Source: an uncultured Actinomycetes bacterium (GTDB taxonomy: Bacteria > Actinomycetota > Thermoleophilia > Gaiellales > F1-60-MAGs149). From it: a stretch of DNA of 11,676 nt. A program made the translations under genes and the position numbers. Positions 1-6,402 of the stretch are shown piece after piece. The stretch is from NCBI GenBank assembly GCA_903873565.1, contig CAIQOY010000197.1, positions 1-11,676 on the forward strand. The letters are read 5' to 3'. The notes below the pieces were generated by a model that did not search any database, had not been told where the DNA came from, and saw nothing but the letters and a program-made list of their open reading frames with translations. The number at the start of each line of letters is the position of its first letter. Within the stretch, counting starts at the first letter, position 1.

Positions 1-124
1 CCTCGTCGGCGACGTCCGCGTGACGGCCCGGATCGAGGAGCTGTGGGTCGCCGGCTTCCCGCAGAGCGGCCACCCGGCGCGCGACCTGCGCTACGTCGAC
101 CGCATCCCGCTCGGCGGATCCTGA
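1..124 (+). CDS. 3' end of an unidentified protein (partial)
   Basis: Only the last 40 codons are in the window, read in the frame starting at base 2 and ending at TGA 122-124. The peptide begins LVGDVRVTARIEELWVAG and ends YVDRIPLGGS. Codons are G/C-ending like the rest of the window, so this is real coding sequence. The alternation of a V-x-V-x-A-x-I-x-x-L-W-V strand with a closing R-x-P-L strand resembles the C-terminus of 2H phosphoesterases (2'-5' RNA ligase type), but that is a weak resemblance from a short fragment. Its stop codon overlaps the possible -35 element of the moaA promoter. Confidence 0.6.
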   Translation, partial: LVGDVRVTARIEELWVAGFPQSGHPARDLRYVDRIPLGGS

Positions 125-149
125 CCGGACCCCCGCGGACGCGTACACT
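121..149 (+). promoter_or_regulatory. moaA promoter, leaderless
   Basis: The -10 hexamer TACACT lies at 144-149 and a TTGACA-like CTGACC at 121-126, with a 17-nt spacer. The GTG start at 159 follows the -10 by 9 nt, so transcription should begin at or within a few bases of the start codon. There is no Shine-Dalgarno sequence between them. The -35 overlaps the stop codon of the upstream gene. Confidence 0.55.
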
Positions 150-158
150 TCCGCCACG

Positions 159-1157
159 GTGACGACGCGCCCGCCCCTGACCGACTCGTTCGACCGCCGC
201 ATCGAGAGCGTCCGCATCTCGATCACGGACCGCTGCAACTTCCGCTGCCGCTACTGCATGCCCGCCGAGGGCCTGCCCTGGCTGCAGCGCAGCGAGGTGC
301 TCACGTTCGAGGAGATCGAGCGGCTCGCGCGCATCCTCGCCGCGATGGGCGTCAGCCACGTGCGCATCACCGGCGGCGAGCCGCTCGTGCGCCGCGACGC
401 GCCGGACCTGATCGAGCGGCTCGTGCGCGTGCCCGGCCTCGACGATCTCGCCCTGACCACGAACGGCGTCGCCCTGCGCACGCTCGCGGGGCCGCTCGTC
501 GACGCCGGCCTGCGGCGGATCAACGTCTCGCTCGACTCGCTCGACCACACCCGCTTCGCCGAGGTGACCCGCCGCGACATGCTCGACCGCGTCCTCGAGG
601 GCCTCGAGGAGGCCGAGCGCTACCCCGAGCTCAGGCCGATCAAGGTCAACTGCGTCGCGATGCGCGGCTTCACCGAGCAGGAGGTCGTGGCCTTCGCCGA
701 GCTGGCCCGCCGCAAGCCGTACGTCGTGCGCTTCATCGAGTTCATGCCGCTCGACGCGGACCGCACCTGGTCGAAGGACGACGTCCTGACCGGCGACGAG
801 ATCCGCGCGATGATCGAGGCCGCGCACCCGCTCGTGCGCCTGCCCGCCCCGGCCTCGTCGACCGCGGAGCGCTGGGCGTTCGCCGACGGCGCGGGCGAGG
901 TCGGGTTCATCAACCCCGTCTCGCAGCCCTTCTGCTCCTCGTGCGACCGGATCCGCATCACCGCCGAGGGCGCGCTGCGCACCTGCCTGTTCGCGCTCGA
1001 GGAGACCGACCTGCGCACCCCGCTGCGGTCGGGCGCCGACGACCTCGCGATCGAGGCGCTGATCCGGGAGGCGGTCGCCGGCAAGCGCATGAAGCACGAG
1101 ATCGGCGAGCCGGGCTTCGTGCGCAGCGCGAAGTCGATGAGCCAGATCGGCGGCTGA
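159..1157 (+). CDS. moaA: GTP 3',8-cyclase MoaA (molybdenum cofactor biosynthesis)
   Basis: Radical SAM enzyme that converts GTP to 3',8-cyclo-7,8-dihydro-GTP, the first step of molybdopterin synthesis, in the cytoplasm. At 332 aa the length is normal. The N-terminal cluster motif CX3CX2C is C26, C30, C33 (DRCNFRCRYCM). The SAM-binding GGEP is at 72-75. The C-terminal substrate-binding cluster CX2CX13C is C259, C262, C276. The protein ends in the conserved Gly-Gly (331-332) that the family needs for activity. The GTG at 159 gives a normal N-terminus (MTTRPPLTDSFDRRIESVRIS) and sits just after a -10 box. No other moa gene is in the window, so this copy is separated from the rest of the pathway. 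All catalytic features are intact. Confidence 0.97.
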   Translation: MTTRPPLTDSFDRRIESVRISITDRCNFRCRYCMPAEGLPWLQRSEVLTFEEIERLARILAAMGVSHVRITGGEPLVRRDAPDLIERLVRVPGLDDLALTTNGVALRTLAGPLVDAGLRRINVSLDSLDHTRFAEVTRRDMLDRVLEGLEEAERYPELRPIKVNCVAMRGFTEQEVVAFAELARRKPYVVRFIEFMPLDADRTWSKDDVLTGDEIRAMIEAAHPLVRLPAPASSTAERWAFADGAGEVGFINPVSQPFCSSCDRIRITAEGALRTCLFALEETDLRTPLRSGADDLAIEALIREAVAGKRMKHEIGEPGFVRSAKSMSQIGG

Positions 1158-1196
1158 GCGCGGGCGTCTCCGCAACCGGCCCACGCGCAACGGCGG

Positions 1197-1202
1197 TACG
1201 AT
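1197..1202 (+). promoter_or_regulatory. -10 box for the PAP2_3 gene, leaderless
   Basis: TACGAT is followed after 7 nt by GTG at 1210. This spacing puts the transcript start on the start codon. The hexamer overlaps an in-frame ATG at 1201, which is therefore unlikely to be translated. No convincing -35 is seen. Confidence 0.55.
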
Positions 1203-1209
1203 GCCGTCC

Positions 1210-2043
1210 GTGGGTGACGAGTCGGTGAACCCCCTGCGCCGCGCCGCCGACCGCGTCGGCCGCCTCCTGCCGCACGGCTGGCGGGACTTCTGGCTCCAGT
1301 TCGCGATCTTCTGGTCGTTCTACGTCGCCTACGAGGGCTCGCGCACGCTCGCCGAGGGCGACCGCTACGTCGCCATGCGCAACGCGCTCGACGTCCGCCG
1401 CGCGCAGGACCTGCTCGGGATCAACTGGGAGCGCGCGATCCAGGACTGGGCCCTGAACGGCCCCGACGTCGTGATGGCGGTCGCCAACTGGACCTACTTC
1501 AACTGCCAGTTCACGATCACGTACGCGCTGCTCCTGTTCATCTACTTCCGCCGCAACCACGCCTTCTACTTCGTCCGCAACGCGCTCCTGACCACCAGCT
1601 TCGCCGGGCTCGTCGGCTACATCCTGCTGCCGACCGCGCCGCCGCGGATGATGGGCGGCCTCGGCTTCGTCGACACGCTCCAGCAGACGTCGGTCAACCA
1701 CCAGTCGAGCATCATCTCGTTCTTCTCGAACCCGTACGCGGCCATGCCCTCCCTGCACACCGCCTACGCCGTCATCATCGGCTGCGCCGGCGTGCTCGTC
1801 TTCGCGCACCCCGTGATCCGCGCGCTCTGGATCGGCTACCCGGCGCTGGTCATCTTCTCGATCGTCGCCACCGCCAACCACTGGCTGCTCGACGCCGCCG
1901 TGGGCGCCTTCGTGGCGCTGTTCGCGCTGCTCTTCGCCTTCGCGGCCAACCGCGGTCGCATCCCGACCCTGGCCACCGCCCGCGCCGGCGACGCCTGGCA
2001 GCCGGGGCTGCTCGCCGGGCCGTTCACGCCGGCCAGCGCCTGA
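1210..2043 (+). CDS. PAP2_3 / Aur1-Ipt1-like membrane phosphatase or phosphotransferase
   Basis: Integral membrane protein of 277 aa in the PAP2 superfamily, of the subtype related to yeast inositol phosphotransferases (Pfam PAP2_3). Hydrophobic segments lie roughly at 28-42, 87-112, 125-141, 183-199, 206-222 and 226-247. The phosphatase-type motifs are PSLH at 180-183 (within NPYAAMPSLHTAYA) and ANHWLLD at 222-228, with H183, H224 and D228 as the expected catalytic residues. An upstream LPTAPPR (140-146) corresponds to the first motif. The start is set at GTG 1210, after a -10 box, rather than ATG 1201 inside it. The next gene follows after 5 nt, so the two are cotranscribed. Closeness to a CDP-alcohol phosphatidyltransferase and ino1 suggests a lipid-phosphate or inositol-lipid substrate; that is inference. 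Confidence 0.88.
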   Translation: MGDESVNPLRRAADRVGRLLPHGWRDFWLQFAIFWSFYVAYEGSRTLAEGDRYVAMRNALDVRRAQDLLGINWERAIQDWALNGPDVVMAVANWTYFNCQFTITYALLLFIYFRRNHAFYFVRNALLTTSFAGLVGYILLPTAPPRMMGGLGFVDTLQQTSVNHQSSIISFFSNPYAAMPSLHTAYAVIIGCAGVLVFAHPVIRALWIGYPALVIFSIVATANHWLLDAAVGAFVALFALLFAFAANRGRIPTLATARAGDAWQPGLLAGPFTPASA

Positions 2044-2048
2044 CCGCG

Positions 2049-2609
2049 ATGCGGCCGCGCAGCGACCCCGCCCTGGCCGCGCACTGGGCCGCGGTGCGGG
2101 CCGCGCTCGACCTGCCGGACGACGCCCCCTGGACGGCGATGCCGTTCGCGGAGCCGGACGAGGCCGTCGACGGCTTCGACGCGGCGGCGATGGACGAGCT
2201 GGCCGACCTCGCGGCGCGCTCCATGAAGCGCGGGACCTGCCACCTGCTCGAGCAGTTCCGCCGCGACGGCCTCCCGCTGCGCCGGCCCGGCGACCACTGG
2301 ACGGTCCTGCGGGCCGACGGCTCCCCTGCCTGCACGGTGCGCCTGATCGGCGTCGACGTCCTGCCCTACGCGGAGGTCGGGGCCGCCTTCGCCGCGCTCG
2401 AGGGCCCCGAGGGCGGCGTCGCGCCGACCCTGGCCGCCTGGCGGCGCGCCCACCACGCGTTCTTCGCGGGGCAGTGCGAGCGCTGGGGCGTCCCGTTCGA
2501 CCCCGCGCTCGAGGTCGTCTGCGAGGCGTTCGTGACCGTGCACAGCCCCGCCTGGCCCGTCACGCTCGACCCCGACGACCGCTGGTCGGCCCAAACCGAC
2601 CGCTCGTAG
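2049..2609 (+). CDS. ASCH-domain protein
   Basis: A 186-aa soluble protein with an ASCH (PUA-like beta-barrel) fold. Seen: a helical N-terminus; K60-R-G-T63 followed by a helix ending in GLPLRRPGDHWTVL (74-87); a strand CTVRLIGVDVLPYAEV (95-110); an EG-x-W-x3-H helix region (W131, H135); and a closing VCEAFVTVH strand (157-165). This is the usual layout of stand-alone bacterial ASCH proteins. Members of the fold bind RNA or act on modified nucleosides (YqfB is an N4-acetylcytidine amidohydrolase), but the substrate here cannot be told from sequence. The ATG lies 5 nt after the PAP2_3 stop, with no separate promoter, so it is probably translated by coupling. A functional link to the membrane gene is not evident. 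Confidence 0.85.
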   Translation: MRPRSDPALAAHWAAVRAALDLPDDAPWTAMPFAEPDEAVDGFDAAAMDELADLAARSMKRGTCHLLEQFRRDGLPLRRPGDHWTVLRADGSPACTVRLIGVDVLPYAEVGAAFAALEGPEGGVAPTLAAWRRAHHAFFAGQCERWGVPFDPALEVVCEAFVTVHSPAWPVTLDPDDRWSAQTDRS

Positions 2610-2640
2610 GACCCCGCAGACCCGCCCGGGCCCCGCGGCC

Positions 2641-2646
2641 TACGGT
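2641..2646 (+). promoter_or_regulatory. -10 box for the CDP-alcohol phosphatidyltransferase gene, leaderless
   Basis: TACGGT, then 6 nt, then GTG at 2653. The spacing is that of a leaderless start. Only a weak -35 candidate (AGACCC at 2618-2623) is visible. This promoter would drive the phosphatidyltransferase-ino1 pair. Confidence 0.5.
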
Positions 2647-2652
2647 GCGCCC

Positions 2653-3246
2653 GTGGGAGTCGAACGCCTGCAGCAGGAGTACACCGACGGCACGCGCCGC
2701 GTGATCGCGGGCGTGATGGACCGCGCGACCCGGATCCCGGTCACCGCGAACCAGGTCACCGTCGCCGGCTTCCTGATCAACGTGGTGGCCGCGGTCCTCG
2801 TCTACCGCGAGGCCTTCATCGCCGGCGGCCTCGTGTTCCTGCTCGGCTCGATCCTCGACATCTTCGACGGCGCGGTCGCCCGCGCCCGCGGCGAGGCCGG
2901 CCCGCGCGGCGCGATCATCGACTCCGTCCTCGACCGCTTCTCCGAGGCGATCATGTTCGTGGCGCTCGCCCTCGTGTTCGCCCGGGAGGGCAACGAGGTC
3001 GCCGTCGGCGCCGTGATCATCGCGCTCGCCTCCTCGCTTCTGACCTCGTACCTGCGGGCCAAGGCCGAGTCGCTCGGCCTCGACGGCACGCACGGCCTGA
3101 TGGCCCGCGCCGAGCGCGTGGTCCTGATCGCCGCGGCGCTGCTCTTCGCCCCGCTCGGCGCCCTGCCGTGGGGGATCATCCTGCTCGCCATCCTGTCGAC
3201 CATCACCGTCCTGCAGCGTGCCCGGCACGTCCTGCGCCAGCTCTAG
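2653..3246 (+). CDS. CDP-alcohol phosphatidyltransferase, probable phosphatidylinositol-phosphate synthase
   Basis: Membrane enzyme of 197 aa that transfers a phosphatidyl group from CDP-diacylglycerol to an alcohol. The family signature D-x2-DG-x2-AR-x8-G-x3-D-x3-D is complete: D69, D72, G73, A76, R77, G86, D90, D94, which hold the two metal ions and CDP. Hydrophobic spans lie near 35-51, 55-71, 98-110, 117-132, 156-168 and 172-188. The segment SYLRAKAE (132-139) followed by RAER (152-155) matches the basic residues that bind inositol phosphate in actinobacterial PIP synthase (PgsA1 type). Together with ino1 starting 29 nt downstream, this makes inositol-1-phosphate (the ino1 product, 1D-myo-inositol 3-phosphate) the likely acceptor. 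Glycerol phosphate remains an alternative, but the gene context argues against it. Confidence 0.88.
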   Translation: MGVERLQQEYTDGTRRVIAGVMDRATRIPVTANQVTVAGFLINVVAAVLVYREAFIAGGLVFLLGSILDIFDGAVARARGEAGPRGAIIDSVLDRFSEAIMFVALALVFAREGNEVAVGAVIIALASSLLTSYLRAKAESLGLDGTHGLMARAERVVLIAAALLFAPLGALPWGIILLAILSTITVLQRARHVLRQL

Positions 3247-3261
3247 CACCGCCTACCACCC

Positions 3262-3266
3262 GGAGG
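3262..3266 (+). promoter_or_regulatory. ribosome binding site of ino1
   Basis: GGAGG sits 9 nt before GTG 3276 and fixes this codon as the start of ino1, although the frame stays open upstream into the previous gene. It contrasts with the leaderless starts nearby and fits a gene inside an operon. Confidence 0.8.
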
Positions 3267-3275
3267 ATCCTGATC

Positions 3276-4538
3276 GTGGCAGCTTCGAAGAACGGCAACG
3301 GCCATCGCCCGAGCGGCGGCAAGGTCCGCGTCGCCATCGTCGGCGTCGGCAACTGCGCCTCGTCCCTCGTCCAGGGCGTCGAGTACTACAAGAACGCCTC
3401 CCCGAACGAGGAGGTGCCCGGGCTGATGCACGTCAACCTGGGCGGCTACCACATCCGCGACATCGAGTTCGTCGCGGCGTTCGACGTGGACAAGCAGAAG
3501 GTCGGCAAGGACCTGTCCGACGCGATCTTCTCCGGCCAGAACAACACCGTGAAGTTCGCGAACGTGCCGAAGACCGGCGTCAAGGTCCACCGCGGCATGA
3601 CGCACGACGGCATCGGCAAGTACCTCTCGCAGGTGATCGAGAAGGCGCCGGGCGAGACCGCCGACGTCGTCGGGATCCTCAAGCAGACGAAGGCCGACGT
3701 CGTCGTCTCGTACCTGCCGGTCGGCTCCGAGGAGGCGACCAAGTGGTACGTCGAGCAGGCCCTGGCCGCCGGCGTCGCGTTCGTCAACAACATCCCCGTC
3801 TTCATCGCCCGCGAGCCCTACTGGGCGAAGCGCTTCAAGCAGGCCGGCGTGCCGATCATCGGCGACGACATCAAGAGCCAGGTCGGGGCGACCATCGCCC
3901 ACCGCGTCCTCGCGACCCTCTTCGAGGACCGCGGCGTGCACCTCGAGCGCACCTACCAGCTCAACGTCGGCGGCAACACCGACTTCCTGAACATGCTCGA
4001 GCGCGAGCGCCTCGAGTCGAAGAAGATCTCCAAGACCAACGCGGTCACCAGCCAGGTCGACCACGACATGGGCGCGGACAACGTGCACATCGGCCCCTCG
4101 GACCACGTGCCGTGGCTGACGGACCGCAAGTGGGCGTACATCCGCCTCGAGGGCCGCGCCTTCGGCGACGTGCCGCTGAACTGCGAGATGAAGCTCGAGG
4201 TCTGGGACTCCCCGAACTCGGCCGGCATCGTGATCGACGCCGTGCGCCTGATCAAGCTCGCCCTCGACCACGGCATCTCCGGCCCGCTCGAGTGGCCGTC
4301 GGCGTACCTGATGAAGTCGCCGCCGGTCCAGCACCGCGACGAGATCGCGCGCGAGGAGGTCGAGGCCTTCATCCGCAAGTACGGCAAGAAGGGCTCGACG
4401 GCCCGCCGCACCGTGAAGACGGCCGTCAAGGCCGCCTCGAAGGCCCGCGCCAAGGCCACGCCCGTGGCCAAGGCCGCGGCGAAGGCCAAGCCGGTCGCCA
4501 AGGCGGCCGCCAAGGCCAAGCCGCGCGCCAAGCGCTAG
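3276..4538 (+). CDS. ino1: inositol-3-phosphate synthase with a basic Ala/Lys/Pro tail
   Basis: NAD-dependent enzyme that converts glucose 6-phosphate to myo-inositol 3-phosphate, the precursor of inositol phospholipids and of mycothiol in actinobacteria. It has 420 aa. The N-terminal Rossmann motif VAIVGVGNCASSL is at 19-31. The core shows conserved segments VVSYLPVGSEEATKWY, GDDIKSQVGAT, LNVGGNTDFLNM and DSPNSAGIVIDA, typical of the actinobacterial/archaeal short form (about 365-370 aa). The extra length is a tail from about 373 to 420 that is almost only Ala, Lys, Arg, Pro and Val, including two exact copies of PVAKAAAKAK (396-405, 406-415). It resembles histone H1/HU-type tails. Start GTG is chosen by its GGAGG site. 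It is the second gene of an operon with the phosphatidyltransferase, and a strong hairpin follows its stop. Confidence 0.97.
   Translation: MAASKNGNGHRPSGGKVRVAIVGVGNCASSLVQGVEYYKNASPNEEVPGLMHVNLGGYHIRDIEFVAAFDVDKQKVGKDLSDAIFSGQNNTVKFANVPKTGVKVHRGMTHDGIGKYLSQVIEKAPGETADVVGILKQTKADVVVSYLPVGSEEATKWYVEQALAAGVAFVNNIPVFIAREPYWAKRFKQAGVPIIGDDIKSQVGATIAHRVLATLFEDRGVHLERTYQLNVGGNTDFLNMLERERLESKKISKTNAVTSQVDHDMGADNVHIGPSDHVPWLTDRKWAYIRLEGRAFGDVPLNCEMKLEVWDSPNSAGIVIDAVRLIKLALDHGISGPLEWPSAYLMKSPPVQHRDEIAREEVEAFIRKYGKKGSTARRTVKTAVKAASKARAKATPVAKAAAKAKPVAKAAAKAKPRAKR
4461..4520 (+). repeat. two 30-bp in-frame tandem repeats in the ino1 tail
   Basis: Copies at 4461-4490 and 4491-4520 each encode PVAKAAAKAK. 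They differ only at a few synonymous third positions (for example CCC/CCG and GTG/GTC). A third, broken copy follows (PRAKR). Confidence 0.85.
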
Positions 4539-4568
4539 CGGCTTCCGCACCACCTCCCTCCCCCCGAC

Positions 4569-4607
4569 GCGGCGGGCGGCCCGGACCGAGGTCCGGCCGC
4601 CCGCCGC
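4569..4607 (+). terminator. hairpin terminator after ino1
   Basis: Arms at 4569-4587 and 4590-4607 pair over about 17-18 bp with one bulged C, around a small loop (CGAG). The stem is extremely GC-rich. Only a short, T-poor stretch (TCGTCGTTCG) follows. It lies 30 nt past the ino1 stop and 20 nt before the -10 box of the next gene, which is the expected place for a terminator. Confidence 0.75.
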
Positions 4608-4627
4608 TCGTCGTTCGCGGGGGGCGC

Positions 4628-4633
4628 TACCGT
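4628..4633 (+). promoter_or_regulatory. -10 box for the PHP gene, leaderless
   Basis: TACCGT, then 6 nt, then ATG at 4640. It follows directly on the ino1 terminator. No clear -35. Confidence 0.5.
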
Positions 4634-4639
4634 GGGGGC

Positions 4640-5779
4640 ATGCGCATCTGCGTGATCGCGCCGACGGCGCTCGACCGCCCCGGCCCCACGGGCACGGCCG
4701 CCCACGCCCTCGCCGAGGCGCTCGCCGACCTCGGCGCCGAGACGCTGCTCGTCGGCCCGGCCCGCCACCCCGACCTCCTGGCGGAGGGGCGCCGGGCGGT
4801 GCGGGCGCTCGAGCGCTCCGGCCCCGCGGCGCTGGCCCCGACGGCCACGGGCCCGCGCACGCTGGCCGTCGGCCTCGCGCGGCCCCGCACCTGGGCCGCG
4901 GACGCGGCGCTCACGCGCATCCTGCGCGGCGGCGGGATCGACCTCGCCGTCCTGGTCGGCGACGAGGAGGGCTGGGTCGCGGCGACCGCGCTGGACGCCG
5001 CACCGACGCTCGAGCGCGTCGGCACGACGGCTCCGAGGAAGACCGCCAAGGAGCTGCTCGCGCGCGCCGGCGACCCCGCCCGCGCGCCGTCGCCGCTCGC
5101 GCCGGCCGACCCGATCCTGGCCGACTTCCACCTGCACAGCGTCCACTCGCACGACTGCTCCACGGGCATCGACGAGCTCTGCGAGCGGGCCCTCGAGCTC
5201 GGCCTCGGGGCCCTCTGCGTCACCGACCACGACACCGTGGCGGGCGGCTACGCCGCGCGCGCCCACGTCGAGGCCCACGGGATCCCCCTGGAGATCGCCC
5301 CCTCGAGCGAGGTCAAGAGCCGCACCGGCGAGGCGATCGGCATCTACCTGCCGGAGGACGTGCCGCCCGGGCTGCCCTTCGCGGACACCGTGGAGGCCCT
5401 GCGCGACCTCGGCGCCTTCGTCTACGTCCCGCACCCGTTCGACGGCTTCCACGCGATCCCCGACGCCGCGCTGCTCGAGCGGCTGGCCCCCCTGATCGAC
5501 GCCCTCGAGGTCACGAACGGCCGCCTGGCCCGCGAGTCCTTCAACGACGAGGCGCTGGCCTTCGCCACCCGCCTCGGCCTGCCGCAGGGCGCGGGCTCCG
5601 ACGCGCACGTCGCGGCCGGGCTGTTCACGGCCGGCCTCGAGCTGCCGGCCTTCCACGACCCCGCCTCGCTGGCCCTCGCGCTCGGCGACGCGCGGGTCGT
5701 GCGCAACCCGCGCAGCTTCCTCGCCCTGCAGGCGCGCAAGTGGCTGCGCACAAGGAGGACCCCCGCGCGCGCCGAATGA
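4640..5779 (+). CDS. GT4-like N-terminal domain fused to a PHP-domain phosphoesterase
   Basis: A 379-aa protein. Residues 1 to about 150 begin MRICVIAPTALDRPGPTG and continue with helix-strand units that look like the N-terminal half of a GT-B (GT4) glycosyltransferase; no donor-binding C-terminal half is present. Residues 159-379 form a complete PHP domain: motif I DFHLHSVHSHD (162-172; H164, H166, H171), motif II TDHD (195-198), a metal-ligand Glu in SSE (E224), motif III PHP (264-266) and motif IV SDAH (320-323). These residues bind the trinuclear metal centre of PHP phosphoesterases (family knowledge). All are intact, so a phosphohydrolase activity on a small phosphorylated compound is likely; the substrate is unknown. 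The ATG follows a -10 box by 6 nt. The next gene starts 13 nt after the stop. Confidence 0.85.
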   Translation: MRICVIAPTALDRPGPTGTAAHALAEALADLGAETLLVGPARHPDLLAEGRRAVRALERSGPAALAPTATGPRTLAVGLARPRTWAADAALTRILRGGGIDLAVLVGDEEGWVAATALDAAPTLERVGTTAPRKTAKELLARAGDPARAPSPLAPADPILADFHLHSVHSHDCSTGIDELCERALELGLGALCVTDHDTVAGGYAARAHVEAHGIPLEIAPSSEVKSRTGEAIGIYLPEDVPPGLPFADTVEALRDLGAFVYVPHPFDGFHAIPDAALLERLAPLIDALEVTNGRLARESFNDEALAFATRLGLPQGAGSDAHVAAGLFTAGLELPAFHDPASLALALGDARVVRNPRSFLALQARKWLRTRRTPARAE

Positions 5780-5792
5780 CGGCGGAAGCGCC

Positions 5793-6398
5793 GTGGCTGA
5801 CTCCGACGAGATCTCCGAGCGGTACCTCGCCCGCGCCATCAAGGCGCTGAACGCGCTGAACGACGACATCGCCGACGCGGGCGAGGACGACGACGCCGCC
5901 GACGGCCCCGTCGTGGGCTCGGGCGTGCCCAACGCCGACATCATGCTGCTGAAGGCCCGGCCGCGTCCCTCGGAGATCGCCGAGGGCGTCGCCTTCTTCG
6001 GCCGCGCGGGCGCCGCGATCCTCAAGAGCGTCACCCGCGTCGGCATCGACCCGCTCCTGATCTACGGCACCAACTGCGCCAAGCGCGCCTCCGACGACCT
6101 GTCGGCGAAGGACGGGCCGCCGGCGAGGTTCCTGCTCCGGGAGATCCAGATCATCGAGCCCAAGATCGTCGTCTGCCTCGGCGAGGAGACCGCCGAGTTC
6201 GTCAACCGCATCCGCGTGCCGCTGGCCCAGCCGATCGACCCCGAGCGCCTCGGCGAGGTGCAGGAGCTGACCCCGACGATCGAGGCCCTCGTCACGCCCG
6301 ACATCGACGAGTCGCTCGACGACGAGTCCGCGAAGCGGCGCTTCTGGCGGGCCTTCCGCGAGCTCGGCCGCTGGCACGACGCGCTGCCGCCGTACTGA
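5793..6398 (+). CDS. uracil-DNA glycosylase-fold protein, catalytic motifs degenerate
   Basis: A 201-aa protein aligned by eye to family 4/5 uracil-DNA glycosylases. Matching parts: FFGRAG (68-73, the family's FVGRAG), TNCAK (93-97, the TNxVK strand), and REIQIIEPKIVVCLGEET (116-133, the 'I-PK-v-v-LG' region). Missing parts: the catalytic GEAPG loop is replaced by LLKARPRPSE (52-61), and the HPS loop near the end by TPDIDESL (168-175). The four cluster cysteines of family 4 are absent; only C95 and C128 are present. The N-terminus (1-40) is helical then acidic. It may bind nucleic acid or a base without glycosylase activity, or be a diverged enzyme. GTG 5793 follows the PHP stop by 13 nt with a weak GGCGGAAG before it, so it is likely cotranscribed. 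Confidence 0.75.
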   Translation: MADSDEISERYLARAIKALNALNDDIADAGEDDDAADGPVVGSGVPNADIMLLKARPRPSEIAEGVAFFGRAGAAILKSVTRVGIDPLLIYGTNCAKRASDDLSAKDGPPARFLLREIQIIEPKIVVCLGEETAEFVNRIRVPLAQPIDPERLGEVQELTPTIEALVTPDIDESLDDESAKRRFWRAFRELGRWHDALPPY

Positions 6399-6402
6399 CG
6401 GC

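Noticed and set aside
1158..1188. Possible terminator after moaA (GCGCG ... CGCGC arms)
   Set aside because: Only 5 bp pair cleanly over a 21-nt gap; such matches are expected by chance at this GC content.
958..1881. Long open frame on the minus strand opposite moaA and the PAP2_3 gene
   Set aside because: Composition is Arg/Asp/Val/Gly-rich with no domain, and both strands lack stops because of high GC; the + strand genes have full motif sets.
3218..4639. Long + strand frame running into the PHP gene, overlapping ino1
   Set aside because: Before 4640 it is Arg/Pro-rich shadow sequence of ino1 in another frame; protein-like sequence and a -10 box begin only at the ATG 4640.
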